From: Fibrobacter sp. UWR2
GTDB lineage: Bacteria; Fibrobacterota; Fibrobacteria; Fibrobacterales; Fibrobacteraceae
Length of the DNA: 64,000 nucleotides
Assembly (NCBI RefSeq): GCF_002210285.1
Contig: NZ_MWQE01000003.1
Coordinates: forward strand, 124,001-188,000
Direction: 5' to 3'
This document shows positions 1 through 9,048 of this stretch, one piece after another. Each line of letters starts with the position of its first letter. Position 1 is the first letter of the stretch. The position numbers and the translations under genes are program-made. A model generated the notes under the pieces. That model ran no database searches. It had not been told where the DNA came from and was given only the letters and a program-made list of their open reading frames with translations.

Positions 1-35
1 AGAGGCTTCTTAGTGCAGATTTTTTGTGTCTGCTT

Positions 36-914
36 CTACACTTCCAGATCGGCGGAATAGACGACCTCGGTAGTTCCGTCATCGCATTCGAATAAGAGGC
101 TGCCGTCGGCGCGCATGTCGGCGATGCGGCCTTTTTTCTTTTGCACGCCTGTTCCGCCATCGCGATTTTCGTCGGTGCAGTGGTTGTTCACGACGATGGT
201 GCCGCGCGCACCGATGAACTGGTCCATCTTGCGCCAGGCTGCAACCCACGGGGTAATCCCGAAGGCCTTGAATTGCCCGATGGCGCGTTCCAGGTTCGCG
301 ATAAGCGTCTGCAGCAATTTTTCACGGTTGATTTTGCGGCCCGCGATTTCCTTGAGCGTCGTCACGGCTCTGCCTAGAGTGGCATAGTCGCTTGCGTCGC
401 TGTTCACGTTGATTCCCACTCCCATGCTGATGGTGGGTGCCGGCGCAATTCCGGACGTGTTGGATTTTATATAAACTAATTCCGCGAGAATCCCGCAGAA
501 CTTGCTCACGCCGCAGAGGATGTCGTTGGGCCACTTGACGGTCACCTTGCCGATTTCCTTGTTGCCGAGTCCTGTGCTTTCGCCGGATTCCTGCAGGTTG
601 CGGAAAGTCTCCGCGAAGGTAATCGCCGCCACCTGCGTTATCTGCGGGGCGTCTTTCAGGAGGATGCCGTCAAGCGGGATGAGTATGTTGAAGTACAGGT
701 TCTTGCCGGCGGGGGAATTCCATGTGCGTTCGTGTCGACCGCGGCCAGCGCTCTGGGAGTCGGCGACAATGAGCGTCCCGGGAGGGATTTCCCCCGCTGC
801 GGCGAGCGACTTCATAAGGCTGTGAGTGCTTTCGATGCTGTCGTAGAGTAGGGCGGGCGCACTGCCGAAGCCTGTAAGGTGCCAGTCCGTGAATCTTGAT
901 TCGGATGAAAACAT
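36..914 (-). CDS. birA: Biotin--[acetyl-CoA-carboxylase] ligase, class I (no DNA-binding domain)
   Basis: Attaches biotin to the carboxyl-carrier subunit of acetyl-CoA carboxylase through biotinyl-AMP. The biotin/ATP loop GRGRHERTW lies at residues 57-65 and the KWPND motif at 127-131, followed by the SKFCGILAE segment carrying the usual catalytic-region lysine. At 292 residues it lacks the N-terminal helix-turn-helix of repressor-type BirA, so it is probably only an enzyme. I start it at 914 (MFSSES). An upstream in-frame ATG at 953 would add 13 residues, but these are encoded by a dispersed hairpin repeat and do not look like family sequence. It is the last gene of a minus-strand run behind a small secreted-protein gene. 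Confidence 0.9.
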   Translation of the reverse strand: MFSSESRFTDWHLTGFGSAPALLYDSIESTHSLMKSLAAAGEIPPGTLIVADSQSAGRGRHERTWNSPAGKNLYFNILIPLDGILLKDAPQITQVAAITFAETFRNLQESGESTGLGNKEIGKVTVKWPNDILCGVSKFCGILAELVYIKSNTSGIAPAPTISMGVGINVNSDASDYATLGRAVTTLKEIAGRKINREKLLQTLIANLERAIGQFKAFGITPWVAAWRKMDQFIGARGTIVVNNHCTDENRDGGTGVQKKKGRIADMRADGSLLFECDDGTTEVVYSADLEV

Positions 915-925
915 TTTCAAATGAA

Positions 926-951
926 GATCCCCGGTCGGAGCCGGGGATGAC
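926..951. repeat. Dispersed GTCATCCCCGG hairpin repeat
   Basis: On the minus strand it reads GTCATCCCCGG, a six-base loop, then CCGGGGATC, a near-perfect stem. The same element with variable loop recurs at 9072-9099, 9110-9139, 13009-13038, 37268-37292 and 38446-38494. It sits between the birA start and the upstream gene's stop. Confidence 0.75.
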
Positions 952-960
952 AAAGCGGAC

Positions 961-1407
961 TTATTCCTCGTCTTCCTTCTGCTCCTGCAGTTCCTTGAGC
1001 GCCTCTTCGGGGAATATCGCGAAGAAGTCGCGCTTGCGGTCTTCGAAGAGCTGCAACATGCGTTCCTGCTCGAACTGCTCGCGGTCGATGTTCTGCATGA
1101 AGAACTCGTCGCGGGCGAAATCGCGCGTGGTCATCATCTTCTTGATGTCTTCGGAGAGGTCGACGTTGTCCCAAAGGATGTAGTACGACTGAACGTCGAG
1201 GCTTCCGAAGATGTCCACGTTGAGCTTGATGGAATTGCTCTTGCTGGAATCGACGAGTTCGACCCTTGTCTCGCGCTTTTCCGGACGGAATATCTGGGCG
1301 TCGCTGACGGGCTTGTTCACGTCGATATCGTCTGCGGGTGCGAACGTAAACAGGGTGCAGGCGAGCACTCCGGTACAGATGAGGATTTTACGCATTCCCG
1401 TAAACAT
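961..1407 (-). CDS. Small secreted or periplasmic protein, unknown function
   Basis: 148 residues. The N-terminus (MFTGMRKILICTGVLACTL) is a typical hydrophobic signal sequence; the mature part is charged and ends in a Glu/Lys-rich helix (KELQEQKEDEE). No family recognised. Start 1407 is preceded by TATATT with exactly six bases between, so the transcript may be leaderless; an alternative start at 1395 (MRKIL) gives a more compact signal peptide. It lies between tsaD and birA on the same strand. Confidence 0.7.
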   Translation of the reverse strand: MFTGMRKILICTGVLACTLFTFAPADDIDVNKPVSDAQIFRPEKRETRVELVDSSKSNSIKLNVDIFGSLDVQSYYILWDNVDLSEDIKKMMTTRDFARDEFFMQNIDREQFEQERMLQLFEDRKRDFFAIFPEEALKELQEQKEDEE

Positions 1408-1419
1408 GTCTATAATATA
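1408..1419 (-). promoter_or_regulatory. Candidate leaderless promoter, -10 box TATATT
   Basis: TATATT (1419-1414, minus strand), then ATAGAC, then the ATG at 1407. This spacing would put the transcription start on or next to the start codon. No Shine-Dalgarno sequence is visible. Confidence 0.5.
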
Positions 1420-1497
1420 GCATCAGGAGAGTGAAAAGAAAAGAGTCGCGCAAAAGTACGTGAGGAAAATCCCCTTTTTTGCGTCTAAATTAGCAGT

Positions 1498-2505
1498 TTA
1501 GGGGGCCAATGGCATCCAGGGTTTCACCACGTCGATGGATTTGAGCAGGCCCTGCCTTTCGCGCCGTATGGCGGCTGCGGCAATCATAGCTCCGTTGTCT
1601 GTGCTGAGGCTCCTGTCGGGCACGCAGAAGCGGATCCCGTGCCTGCCGCAGTAGTCCTGCAACCTTGTCCTAAGCCAGGCGTTCGCGCTCACGCCGCCAC
1701 CCATCACGAGTGTCTTCATGCGGGTTTTCTTGAGCGCGTTGATGGTTTTCTCGACGAGGCTCCCGACAATGGCGTCCTCGAGCGAAGCGCAGATGTCGCC
1801 GAGGTTTTTCTGGATGTATTCCGGATCGTGCGTCTCGGTGTAGCGCAGCACCGCGGTCTTTAGCCCGCTGAACGAGAATTCGCAGTTCTCACGGGAGTGT
1901 AGCGCTCTCGGGAATTCCACGAAGTGGCGGTCCCTGCCCTGGGCGAGCCTGCTGATGGTTGCGCCCGCGGGGTACTTGAGCCCGAGTAGCTTGCCGCACT
2001 TGTCGAAGGCTTCGCCGGCCGCGTCGTCGCGGGTGCGCCCGATGCTGGTGTACTTGAAGCCGGGTTCCTCCATCACGAGTTCCGTGTGCCCGCCGGAGAC
2101 GGTGAGCGTGAGGAACGGGGGCTCGATGTCGGGGTTGCTGAGCCACGCGGCTGCAAGGTGCCCTTCGAGATGGTTGATGCCGTATGCGGGTATAGAGAGG
2201 TCGCGTGCGAGGCCCCGCGCAAAGCTTGCGCCCACGAGGAGCGGTCCCATGAGTCCCGGGCCCGTGGTGTAGGCGATGGCTTCGATGTCCTTGAGGTCGA
2301 TGCCTGCTTCCTTGACTGCGGCCTCCGCGATGGGGGCGATTTTCTGCAGGTGCGCGCGTGCTGCGATTTCGGGAACGACGCCGCCATACAGGGCGTGTTC
2401 GTCAATCTGGCTGTAAAGCGGGTTGGAAAGGACCTTGAGCGGGTCGCTTTGCAAGATGGCGCATGCGGTTTCGTCGCAACTCGATTCGATGCCGAGCCAG
2501 ATCAT
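1498..2505 (-). CDS. tsaD: tRNA N6-adenosine threonylcarbamoyltransferase
   Basis: Transfers the threonylcarbamoyl group onto A37 of ANN-decoding tRNAs, normally in complex with TsaB and TsaE (neither seen here). The 335-residue protein has the expected length and ASKHA/Kae1 features: N-terminal GIESSCDETA, the metal-binding H112-x3-H116 in INHLEGH, TVSGGHTELV, and DNGAMIAAAA near the C-terminus. Its start overlaps the stop of the upstream YbbR gene by 4 bp (ATGA), so the two are co-transcribed and translationally coupled. Confidence 0.95.
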   Translation of the reverse strand: MIWLGIESSCDETACAILQSDPLKVLSNPLYSQIDEHALYGGVVPEIAARAHLQKIAPIAEAAVKEAGIDLKDIEAIAYTTGPGLMGPLLVGASFARGLARDLSIPAYGINHLEGHLAAAWLSNPDIEPPFLTLTVSGGHTELVMEEPGFKYTSIGRTRDDAAGEAFDKCGKLLGLKYPAGATISRLAQGRDRHFVEFPRALHSRENCEFSFSGLKTAVLRYTETHDPEYIQKNLGDICASLEDAIVGSLVEKTINALKKTRMKTLVMGGGVSANAWLRTRLQDYCGRHGIRFCVPDRSLSTDNGAMIAAAAIRRERQGLLKSIDVVKPWMPLAP

Positions 2506-3521
2506 TCCAGAGTGCCCTCGGTTTCTTCGTCCAGGGAATCGGCGACAGCCGGTGCTGCTTCCTTGATTTCTTGCAGGGACACCTTGTCGGGCGAGAGCTG
2601 AATGGCCTTGATGGACATGTCGCGGTTCACGTTGGCGGGGAGTGAAAGCTTTACCGTCGGGGCGAGGCTGTCTACGTCCTCGATCTGGAATCGGTTGTAC
2701 TCCACGAAGAGTTCTAGGTGTTCCTTGCTGATGGAATCAAGCGTGCGGTCGCCGCCGGTAATCTCGACGGATACCTTGTTCGGCTTCAGCACGAAGGTCT
2801 TCTTGTCGAACATGCCTATGAGCTGCACCGGGATATCGTTGAACGATTTTTTTGCAACTTTCTGGATGCTGACAGAAACGGTGGTGAAGGAATCCGCAGG
2901 CGCCACGTGTGACGGGAACTGGCTGAAGTCCAGCGGGACGGAGAACTTCGCGTCTCTTGTGAGGGTGTCGAACGCGAGCGTGTCCGTCGGGATTTCGAAA
3001 ATGCGTGTGATGACGTTCCTTGCGCCGGCGATGGTGACGTAGTCCGGTTCGAGTTTCGGGGCGTCCGTCATTATGTATCCAGTGGCGGCATCGAAGCTGA
3101 CCATTGCATGCACGGGCACGCTCTTTTCGATTTTCGTGTCGAGGTCAAGGTCTATGAACAGGCGCTGGTCGTCGGGCTCGATGAACTTGACGTTAGGGAA
3201 GCCGGGTGCGGAAAAGTTCTTCTCGTTGACGACCCTGCGGGTGGCTCCAAGTTCGGCATCCTGCAGGTCGACGATGATGGCCGCGATGGTTGTGTCGCCG
3301 CTCTTGATTTTTGAGCGGAGTCGCATGAGATCGAACGGCTCGCCCTCGAGCGTCACGTTCATGGTGCGCGGAGGCTTCGAGGCTATGGCGAGCATTTCGG
3401 GGAGTCGTACGAGGCGGACGGGAACGTCGATATCCACCTTGAAGGTGTTGAGCGAGACGACGTAGAGCCAGAGCGCTATCCCGAATATGAATGCCGTAAT
3501 CTTTAATGCGATATGTTTCAT
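2502..3521 (-). CDS. YbbR-like domain membrane-anchored protein
   Basis: 339 residues: a single N-terminal transmembrane helix (about 5-24, ITAFIFGIALWLYVVSLN) followed by extracytoplasmic beta-rich YbbR-type repeats (recurring patterns such as MNVTLEGEPFDL, PVHAMVSFDAATGYI and VSVEITGGDRTL). In Firmicutes, YbbR proteins (CdaR) modulate the c-di-AMP cyclase CdaA; no cyclase gene is present here, so that role is not established. First gene of the ybbR-tsaD unit, divergent from ftsX with 44 bp between. On the minus strand AGGACTCCT precedes the ATG. Confidence 0.8.
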   Translation of the reverse strand: MKHIALKITAFIFGIALWLYVVSLNTFKVDIDVPVRLVRLPEMLAIASKPPRTMNVTLEGEPFDLMRLRSKIKSGDTTIAAIIVDLQDAELGATRRVVNEKNFSAPGFPNVKFIEPDDQRLFIDLDLDTKIEKSVPVHAMVSFDAATGYIMTDAPKLEPDYVTIAGARNVITRIFEIPTDTLAFDTLTRDAKFSVPLDFSQFPSHVAPADSFTTVSVSIQKVAKKSFNDIPVQLIGMFDKKTFVLKPNKVSVEITGGDRTLDSISKEHLELFVEYNRFQIEDVDSLAPTVKLSLPANVNRDMSIKAIQLSPDKVSLQEIKEAAPAVADSLDEETEGTLE

Positions 3522-3553
3522 AGGAGTCCTGCGGAGACCACCTAAAATTTAGT

Positions 3554-3565
3554 TATATTCACGTC
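3554..3565 (+). promoter_or_regulatory. Candidate leaderless promoter for ftsX
   Basis: TATATT at 3554-3559 is followed by six bases and a GTG start codon at 3566. The short divergent region also holds the 11-base palindrome CTAAAATTTAG (3542-3552), which may be shared by the ybbR and ftsX promoters. Confidence 0.5.
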
Positions 3566-4453
3566 GTGTTCGGACAACTTAGGTATCTAATATCGGAATC
3601 TTTTCGTGGGTGGAAGCAGCACCGTACGGTCATTCTGCCCTCGCTTTTGACGATTTTCCTGTGTTCGCTCCTTCTCGCGTCGTCGCTGACCGTCCTCGGG
3701 GCCGTTGCCCGCGTGCTGTCGGCCGAGGGTTCCCTGTATACGGTTGAGGCCTTCTTGCCCGAAAATGTACAGGAGGATTCCGTCGCGGCGATCCAGGCCC
3801 GCATGGAGCATCTCATGGGAGTGGATTCGGTCGAGTTCGTGAGTGCCGATTCCGCGCTGGCCGATTTCCGCAGGCATTTCCCGGGAGAGATGCTCGACCT
3901 TGTGGACGAGAACCCCATTCCTCCGTTTTTCCGCTTGAAGCTGGCGAAGGAACTGCACAATCCGGCTTCCCTCGAGGAGACGGTGGACGCCCTGTCGCGC
4001 GAAGGCTACTTTGAGGAGGTGCAGGCCCCGGTGGACTGGGCGACCCGCGTCTCGAAATGGAAATTCAAGATGGTGTTCTGGCCGGTGTGCCTGAGCCTGC
4101 TTTTGCTGGTGACGCTCTCGCTCATCATCTGCAATTCGGTGCGCCTTTCGCTCATGTCGCGTAGGTTGCTTGTCGAGAACATGAAGTATGCCGGCGGAAG
4201 CCCGTTCTTCATCGAGTTCCCCTTCGTGCTCGAGGGCGTGATGCAGGGGTTCCTCGGTAGCGGCCTTGCCGTCGTGTTGCTCCTTGCCATTATGGAATCC
4301 GTCGCGCAGGCTGTCCCGCTGGTTGCTGCGAATATCGGCGGCCTTGGAAGCCTGCTCTGCCTGGTCGTGCTGCTGGTGACGCTCATTTCGGCCTACTTCA
4401 GCTACCGCACCGTCCAGGAATTCCTGCTTGCGAAACGGAACGAACGGGATTAG
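3566..4453 (+). CDS. ftsX: Cell division permease-like protein FtsX
   Basis: 295 residues with the FtsX topology: one transmembrane helix at about 23-46, a periplasmic domain of about 125 residues, then three helices near 168-190, 220-245 and 258-285. FtsX with its ATPase FtsE activates peptidoglycan hydrolases at the septum through periplasmic partners. The next gene is an EnvC-like activator, which supports this role. ftsE, usually directly upstream, is absent here and the start is divergent from ybbR. The start is GTG with a TATATT box directly before it. Confidence 0.85.
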   Translation: MFGQLRYLISESFRGWKQHRTVILPSLLTIFLCSLLLASSLTVLGAVARVLSAEGSLYTVEAFLPENVQEDSVAAIQARMEHLMGVDSVEFVSADSALADFRRHFPGEMLDLVDENPIPPFFRLKLAKELHNPASLEETVDALSREGYFEEVQAPVDWATRVSKWKFKMVFWPVCLSLLLLVTLSLIICNSVRLSLMSRRLLVENMKYAGGSPFFIEFPFVLEGVMQGFLGSGLAVVLLLAIMESVAQAVPLVAANIGGLGSLLCLVVLLVTLISAYFSYRTVQEFLLAKRNERD

Positions 4454-4456
4454 CCG

Positions 4457-5707
4457 ATGCGTTTGCTTGTCGCCCTGCTCTGCCTGCTTGTCGGTGTTTC
4501 GCTTGCCGCCCCCAAAAAGACGGATGCGCAAATCAAGGAACAGCGTACCGCCCTCAAGAAACTGGAATCGGACCTCGCCAAAAAGCGCGAGGAACTGGCC
4601 CTCATCGAGACCGAGGAGAAGGGCGTGCTCAACACGCTTTCGCTCTTGGACCAGAACCTGAACCAGACCCGCATATACATTACCGAACTCTCGAAGAACG
4701 AGGCACTAGTGCAGAAGGCCGTGGAACAGCTTTCGCGCGATATCGACTCGCTTGACCAGAAGATTGCCGTGCGCAAGGAGGCGATGAAGAAGAGAGTCCG
4801 CAAGCTTTACGTGAACGGGCGCTACAGCGATGCAGAGGTCCTGTATCAGCTGCTTACGCAGAAGGGGAACCCCGAACGCCAGGCCTACTGGGTGCACCAT
4901 GTGCTGAACGAGGACCGCATACAGGTGGAAACTCTCACCTCGATGGTGCAGGAGCGCGACGAGAAGAAGCGCAGCGAAGAGGAACACCTTGCGGAACTGA
5001 ACCGCCTGCGCACAAAGAAGGCGAGCGAGGAGAAGGGACTGGTGAACCAGGTGGGTAGCCAGGAAAAGATGCTCCTTTCGCTCAAGCACGACAAGGCGAT
5101 GCAGCAGAGGGCGTTGCAGGAATTCGAACGCAACCAGAAGGTGATGCAGAAACTTATCGAGAAGCTCGAGGAAAAGCGCAAGAAGGAAATCGAGGCCGCA
5201 CGCAAGGCCGAAGAAAAGCGCAAGGCGGAAGCCGCCCGCAAGAAGAAGCAGAAAGAGAAGGAAAAAGAGAAGAAGGTCGTGGAGAAGCCGAAGAAGACGA
5301 TTGCAGGTTCGGTCAAGGGCCCGAAGTGCATGCCGCTCGAAGGCGAGGTCATCAGCAACTACGGCCTGCAGGAACACCCCGTGCTGCATATCGCCACGAG
5401 GAACCTCGGCGTGGAAATTCGCGGAAAGCGTGGCCAGTCCATTCGTGCCGCGGCCGCGGGTACGGTCGCGATGGTCGCCGAGATTGATGGTCGCGGACCC
5501 TCGGTGATTATCGAGCACGAGGGCGGAACGTACTCCGTGTACGGGCATCTGCGTTCCATTCGCGTGCAGGAAGGCAAAGAAGTACGTAATTGCGAAGAAA
5601 TTGGCGAAGTGGGCGATATCGCGAGCCTAAATGGAATTAAATTGTACTTTCAAGTTAGCGAGGGCACCCAGACGGTGGACCCGCTTCAGTGGTTGAAGAG
5701 TAAATGA
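4457..5707 (+). CDS. envC: EnvC-like murein hydrolase activator (coiled coil plus degenerate LytM/M23 domain)
   Basis: 416 residues: signal peptide (about 1-17), a long Lys/Glu-rich coiled coil (about 20-290), and a C-terminal LytM/M23 domain (about 295-416). In the LytM domain the expected first zinc-binding pattern (H-x3-D type) reads TRNLGVEI, so the metal ligands are substituted while YGHL is kept. E. coli EnvC is similarly non-catalytic and activates amidases under FtsEX control, so I infer the same here. It starts 3 bp after the ftsX stop and overlaps holB by 4 bp (ATGA). Confidence 0.85.
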   Translation: MRLLVALLCLLVGVSLAAPKKTDAQIKEQRTALKKLESDLAKKREELALIETEEKGVLNTLSLLDQNLNQTRIYITELSKNEALVQKAVEQLSRDIDSLDQKIAVRKEAMKKRVRKLYVNGRYSDAEVLYQLLTQKGNPERQAYWVHHVLNEDRIQVETLTSMVQERDEKKRSEEEHLAELNRLRTKKASEEKGLVNQVGSQEKMLLSLKHDKAMQQRALQEFERNQKVMQKLIEKLEEKRKKEIEAARKAEEKRKAEAARKKKQKEKEKEKKVVEKPKKTIAGSVKGPKCMPLEGEVISNYGLQEHPVLHIATRNLGVEIRGKRGQSIRAAAAGTVAMVAEIDGRGPSVIIEHEGGTYSVYGHLRSIRVQEGKEVRNCEEIGEVGDIASLNGIKLYFQVSEGTQTVDPLQWLKSK

Positions 5708-6828
5708 TTAACTATCGGCTAAATGGTCCCGTGTCCCAGGAACGCCAGCGTATCCGCGTGATGGCGGCGCTCCGCGAGAACCGATTCCCGCAGGCTATCC
5801 TCATCGATGGCCCGGGGGGCATTGGCAAGAAGGCCTTGGCCATGGAAATCGCGAAGGCCCTGCAGTGTACCGACGCAAACGAGCGCCCCTGCGGGCACTG
5901 CTTTGGCTGCAAGATGGCCGCCGACCCGGGCGTGACCGACAACTGGCTGTTCCCGATGGAATCCAAGGAAGTGCAGGCCAGGAGCGCCGACAACGTCTCT
6001 GCGGGCAGCAAGGCGAAGACAATCCAGGATATCAAGCAGGAATATATCGAGCAGATTATCGCGAATCCCTACCGCACGGATATCTTCAGCGCGGCAGGCG
6101 AGATTTCCGTGAGCCTCATCCGCTCGATGACGGGTTCGTTCGCCATGAAGGGTGACCGCGTGCGCGTGGTCATCGTGGCCGAGGCCGACCGCATGAACGA
6201 TTCCGCCGCGAACGCCTTCCTGAAGACACTCGAGGATGTCCCGCCCGATACGTACTTCATTTTGACCGTCTCTTCGCGCGACCGCCTGCTGCAGACGATA
6301 CGCTCGCGCTGCCTCGCCCTGCACCTGCTCTCGCTGAGCGATGCGGAGGTCCGCCAGGAGACCCTGCGCATGCTCGGGCCCGACGCCGACGAGGAAAGTG
6401 TTTCTGCCGACGTGATCGGGCTTGCGGAAGGTTCGCCGGGAAAGGCGCTCTACTATGTGGACCACGCCCAGGCGCAATGCAGGCTTGCCGCGGACTTTGT
6501 CGTGCATAGCCTCAGGAACGAATACGCCGAACTCTTCGACAGGCTCGAGGACGAGTCCCTCGGGGAGGTCGCCGAGGCGAACGGGTTCCTGGAGGTCCTC
6601 TCGTTCCTCATTTCCGATATCATGCGCAAGGAATCGGGCGCACCGCTTAGGCTCCCGGATACCATGGCGCAGCTGGATATGGACGCCTTCCCGCGTATCG
6701 ATGCCACTGCACTCGAAATCGCGCTTGCGACCGTGCAGGAAACGATATCGAGGATTGCGAGCCGCCGCACATCGCCGATGGTGTGCCTGCAGTCGCTCGC
6801 GATAAAACTTTTCGAGGGTTCCAAGTAA
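5704..6828 (+). CDS. holB: DNA polymerase III clamp-loader subunit delta prime
   Basis: 374 residues, AAA+ clamp-loader type. It has a P-loop-like GPGGIGKKALA (about 36-46), a four-cysteine zinc module in LQCTDANERPCGHCFGCKMA (about 53-72), the region NDSAANAFLKTLEDVPPDTYF and the sensor-type SRDRLLQTIRSRC. Delta prime works with gamma/tau and delta to load the sliding clamp. The P-loop has GKK rather than GKT/S, in keeping with the usually non-hydrolysing delta-prime subunit. Coupled to envC by ATGA and to recJ by TAATG. Confidence 0.85.
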   Translation: MINYRLNGPVSQERQRIRVMAALRENRFPQAILIDGPGGIGKKALAMEIAKALQCTDANERPCGHCFGCKMAADPGVTDNWLFPMESKEVQARSADNVSAGSKAKTIQDIKQEYIEQIIANPYRTDIFSAAGEISVSLIRSMTGSFAMKGDRVRVVIVAEADRMNDSAANAFLKTLEDVPPDTYFILTVSSRDRLLQTIRSRCLALHLLSLSDAEVRQETLRMLGPDADEESVSADVIGLAEGSPGKALYYVDHAQAQCRLAADFVVHSLRNEYAELFDRLEDESLGEVAEANGFLEVLSFLISDIMRKESGAPLRLPDTMAQLDMDAFPRIDATALEIALATVQETISRIASRRTSPMVCLQSLAIKLFEGSK

Positions 6829-8525
6829 TGCTGGATACCGTCTCCTCAACCCTTGCGAGGGAACTGAAGATTCCCCATCTGGTGGCAAGGTTCCTTGTCT
6901 CGAGGGGCGTGTGCAACATTGTTGCCGCGAGCCGTATCTTGAGCGAGGGTGACGAAGCCGAACTTTCGCCGTGGGGCATCAAGGGCATGGAAGACGCCGT
7001 GCGCTGGATTCTCGACGTTCGCGAAAAAAAGCAGAAGATCTTTATTTTCGGCGACTACGATCTAGACGGGATGACCTCGGTAACGCTCCTTTCGCGGAGC
7101 TTTGCGCAGATTGGAATCGAGACGGACTGGAGACTGCCGAACAGGTTCGGTGACGGCTACGGCCTCTCTGTTTCTGCGGTCGACGAGATGTTTGAAGCCG
7201 GAGCACGTTACGTGGTGACGGTCGATACCGGCATTACGGCGAACGACGAAATCGCTCATGCCAGGGAACTCGGGATGCACGTGATGGTCATTGACCACCA
7301 CCAGCCTTCGGGCGACGCGCTCCCTCCGAGCGACGTTCTCCTGGACCCGCACCAGGAAGGTGACTCTTACTCCAATCCCGAGCTCTGCGGTGTCGGTGTC
7401 TCGTACAAGTTTATATGTGCGCTGTACGAACGCCTCGGGATGCCCTCTCCGGCAGAGATGCTTGACTTGGTGGCGCTTGGAACTTTGGCCGACCTCGTGC
7501 AGATGACGCCCGAGAACAGGATGTTTACCAAGAAGGGGCTGCGCCGCCTGCAAGAAAGCTGCTTGCCAGGGATTCAGGCTCTTTACGCATCGCTCATGAA
7601 GCCCGGGAGTTGCGTGGGCGGAATCGACGTGATGTACAAGTTTGCGCCCCTCCTGAATGCGCCCGGGCGCATGGAAAAGCCCGACCCCGCGCTCAAGCTG
7701 CTGCTGTGCCCCGACAATACGAGTGCCCCGCAGCTGCTTGCCGAACTGAAGGACTGGAACACGAAGCGCAAGCAGAAGGAAGCGGAAATTACCGAGATGG
7801 CGATGAAGCGCGTCAAGGAAATCTACGGTGAAGAGATCCCGAAGGTCCTTGTGGTGGACGGCCCCGGCTGGCATGTGGGCGTCATCGGGATTGTTTCTGC
7901 AAAGCTCGCGCAGGAATTTTCGCGCCCTGCCGCCGTCCTCTCTATAGTGGACGGCATGGCGCATGCTAGCGCACGCGCCGTGCCAGGTTTCAACTGGCAC
8001 AGGGCGCTCCACGAAAGCAGGGACCTGTTCGACCGCTGGGGCGGCCATGCGAACGCAGCCGGCTTCTCGCTCCCTGCAGACAAGATCGACGAACTGCGCG
8101 GGCGCCTGGATGCCTCTGCAAGGGAGCAGGGCTATACCGGCGGAGTGCCTGCGGAATGCGGCACGCGCAGCTACGACATCGTGGTTGCCTTGCGCGAACT
8201 CGTTGTCGAGGGAACGCGCAGCCGCATATACAAGACCGTACTCGATTATTTCGACCGCATGGAACCCTTCGGCGGGAACTTCCCGTACCCCGTGTTCAAG
8301 GCCGAAGATGTCACGGTCCACAAGGTCAAGGAACTGCGCGGTGGTCACCTCCAGCTCGAAATTTCGCAGGCGGGTAGCCCCGTGTTCTCGGCAATCGCCT
8401 TCGGGCTCGGCAAGTGCAAGGAAAAACTCAAGGAGACCCGCAAGGCTACGGTCGTGTTCGAGCCTACGTGGAACTACTTCAACAACAAGAAGACCTTGCA
8501 GCTCTGCATCAAGTCCATCGAGTAG
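6828..8525 (+). CDS. recJ: Single-stranded-DNA-specific 5'-3' exonuclease RecJ
   Basis: 565 residues from the ATG at 6828, which overlaps the holB stop (TAATG); an in-frame upstream extension to 6783 lies inside holB and is rejected. DHH-family motifs are intact: FGDYDLDGMTS (about 75-85), VTVDTGITANDE, VMVIDHHQPSGD, and the DHHA1 motif RWGGHANAAGFSL. RecJ degrades ssDNA in recombination and mismatch repair and acts in the cytoplasm. It sits in the ftsX-envC-holB-recJ operon. Confidence 0.93.
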   Translation: MLDTVSSTLARELKIPHLVARFLVSRGVCNIVAASRILSEGDEAELSPWGIKGMEDAVRWILDVREKKQKIFIFGDYDLDGMTSVTLLSRSFAQIGIETDWRLPNRFGDGYGLSVSAVDEMFEAGARYVVTVDTGITANDEIAHARELGMHVMVIDHHQPSGDALPPSDVLLDPHQEGDSYSNPELCGVGVSYKFICALYERLGMPSPAEMLDLVALGTLADLVQMTPENRMFTKKGLRRLQESCLPGIQALYASLMKPGSCVGGIDVMYKFAPLLNAPGRMEKPDPALKLLLCPDNTSAPQLLAELKDWNTKRKQKEAEITEMAMKRVKEIYGEEIPKVLVVDGPGWHVGVIGIVSAKLAQEFSRPAAVLSIVDGMAHASARAVPGFNWHRALHESRDLFDRWGGHANAAGFSLPADKIDELRGRLDASAREQGYTGGVPAECGTRSYDIVVALRELVVEGTRSRIYKTVLDYFDRMEPFGGNFPYPVFKAEDVTVHKVKELRGGHLQLEISQAGSPVFSAIAFGLGKCKEKLKETRKATVVFEPTWNYFNNKKTLQLCIKSIE

Positions 8526-8531
8526 ATTTGT

Positions 8532-9044
8532 ATGCGCAAGCTGTTGCCCTATCTCTTTTCGTTTCTCGCGGTCGCCGTCCTGGCGGCTTATATCGTATAT
8601 GAAGGTTACCGCGAGCTCAGGAGGGTTGCTCCCCCTCAGCCCAAGGAAGAAGTCGTCGAGGAAGTCGAGCCCGAGGAACCGGGAACCTTTCACGGTCGCG
8701 TCGAGTTGCCTGCGGTAGACGATATCCTGGTGCTCTCGAACAGTGCCGACCGCGACATCGAAAAACTCTACACCTATTTCGAAGGCCGGTCAGCAGGCCT
8801 ACACTGGATTGCGCAGGCCTATTTCAAGAAGCATAGGCATTCCGACGATGTGGTGGTGGGGCTTCGCCTGGCAATCGATTCGCTGGGCAACTTCGTTTGT
8901 AACGGGATAGAGTTCACGAACGCCGAGGACGAGTCGCTGGGCGAGGCGATACGCCTGCACATCGAGGCCTACTGGCGATACAGGAAGAGTGAATCGGGTA
9001 CGACGGAACTGTGGCTCCCTGTGCGCTTCCGCGCCATTAATTAG
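8532..9044 (+). CDS. Single-pass membrane protein with TonB-like C-terminal domain
   Basis: 170 residues: an N-terminal transmembrane helix (about 4-23), a Pro/Glu-rich linker (PPQPKEEVVEEVEPEEP, about 35-51), and a C-terminal domain with the TonB/AgmX-type pattern: VVVGLRLAIDSLGNFVCNGI, a two-helix middle with AYWRYRK, and a final strand LWLPVRF. This architecture is seen in energy-transducing or motility-associated proteins; the partner is unknown. It starts 6 bp after recJ without a clear ribosome-binding site, so it is probably the last gene of that operon. Confidence 0.6.
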   Translation: MRKLLPYLFSFLAVAVLAAYIVYEGYRELRRVAPPQPKEEVVEEVEPEEPGTFHGRVELPAVDDILVLSNSADRDIEKLYTYFEGRSAGLHWIAQAYFKKHRHSDDVVVGLRLAIDSLGNFVCNGIEFTNAEDESLGEAIRLHIEAYWRYRKSESGTTELWLPVRFRAIN

Positions 9045-9048
9045 CCTG

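Noticed and set aside
1-35. Possible terminator after birA (GCAGA...TCTGC)
   Set aside because: The stem is only five base pairs and the T-run lies in the loop, so it is too weak to call.
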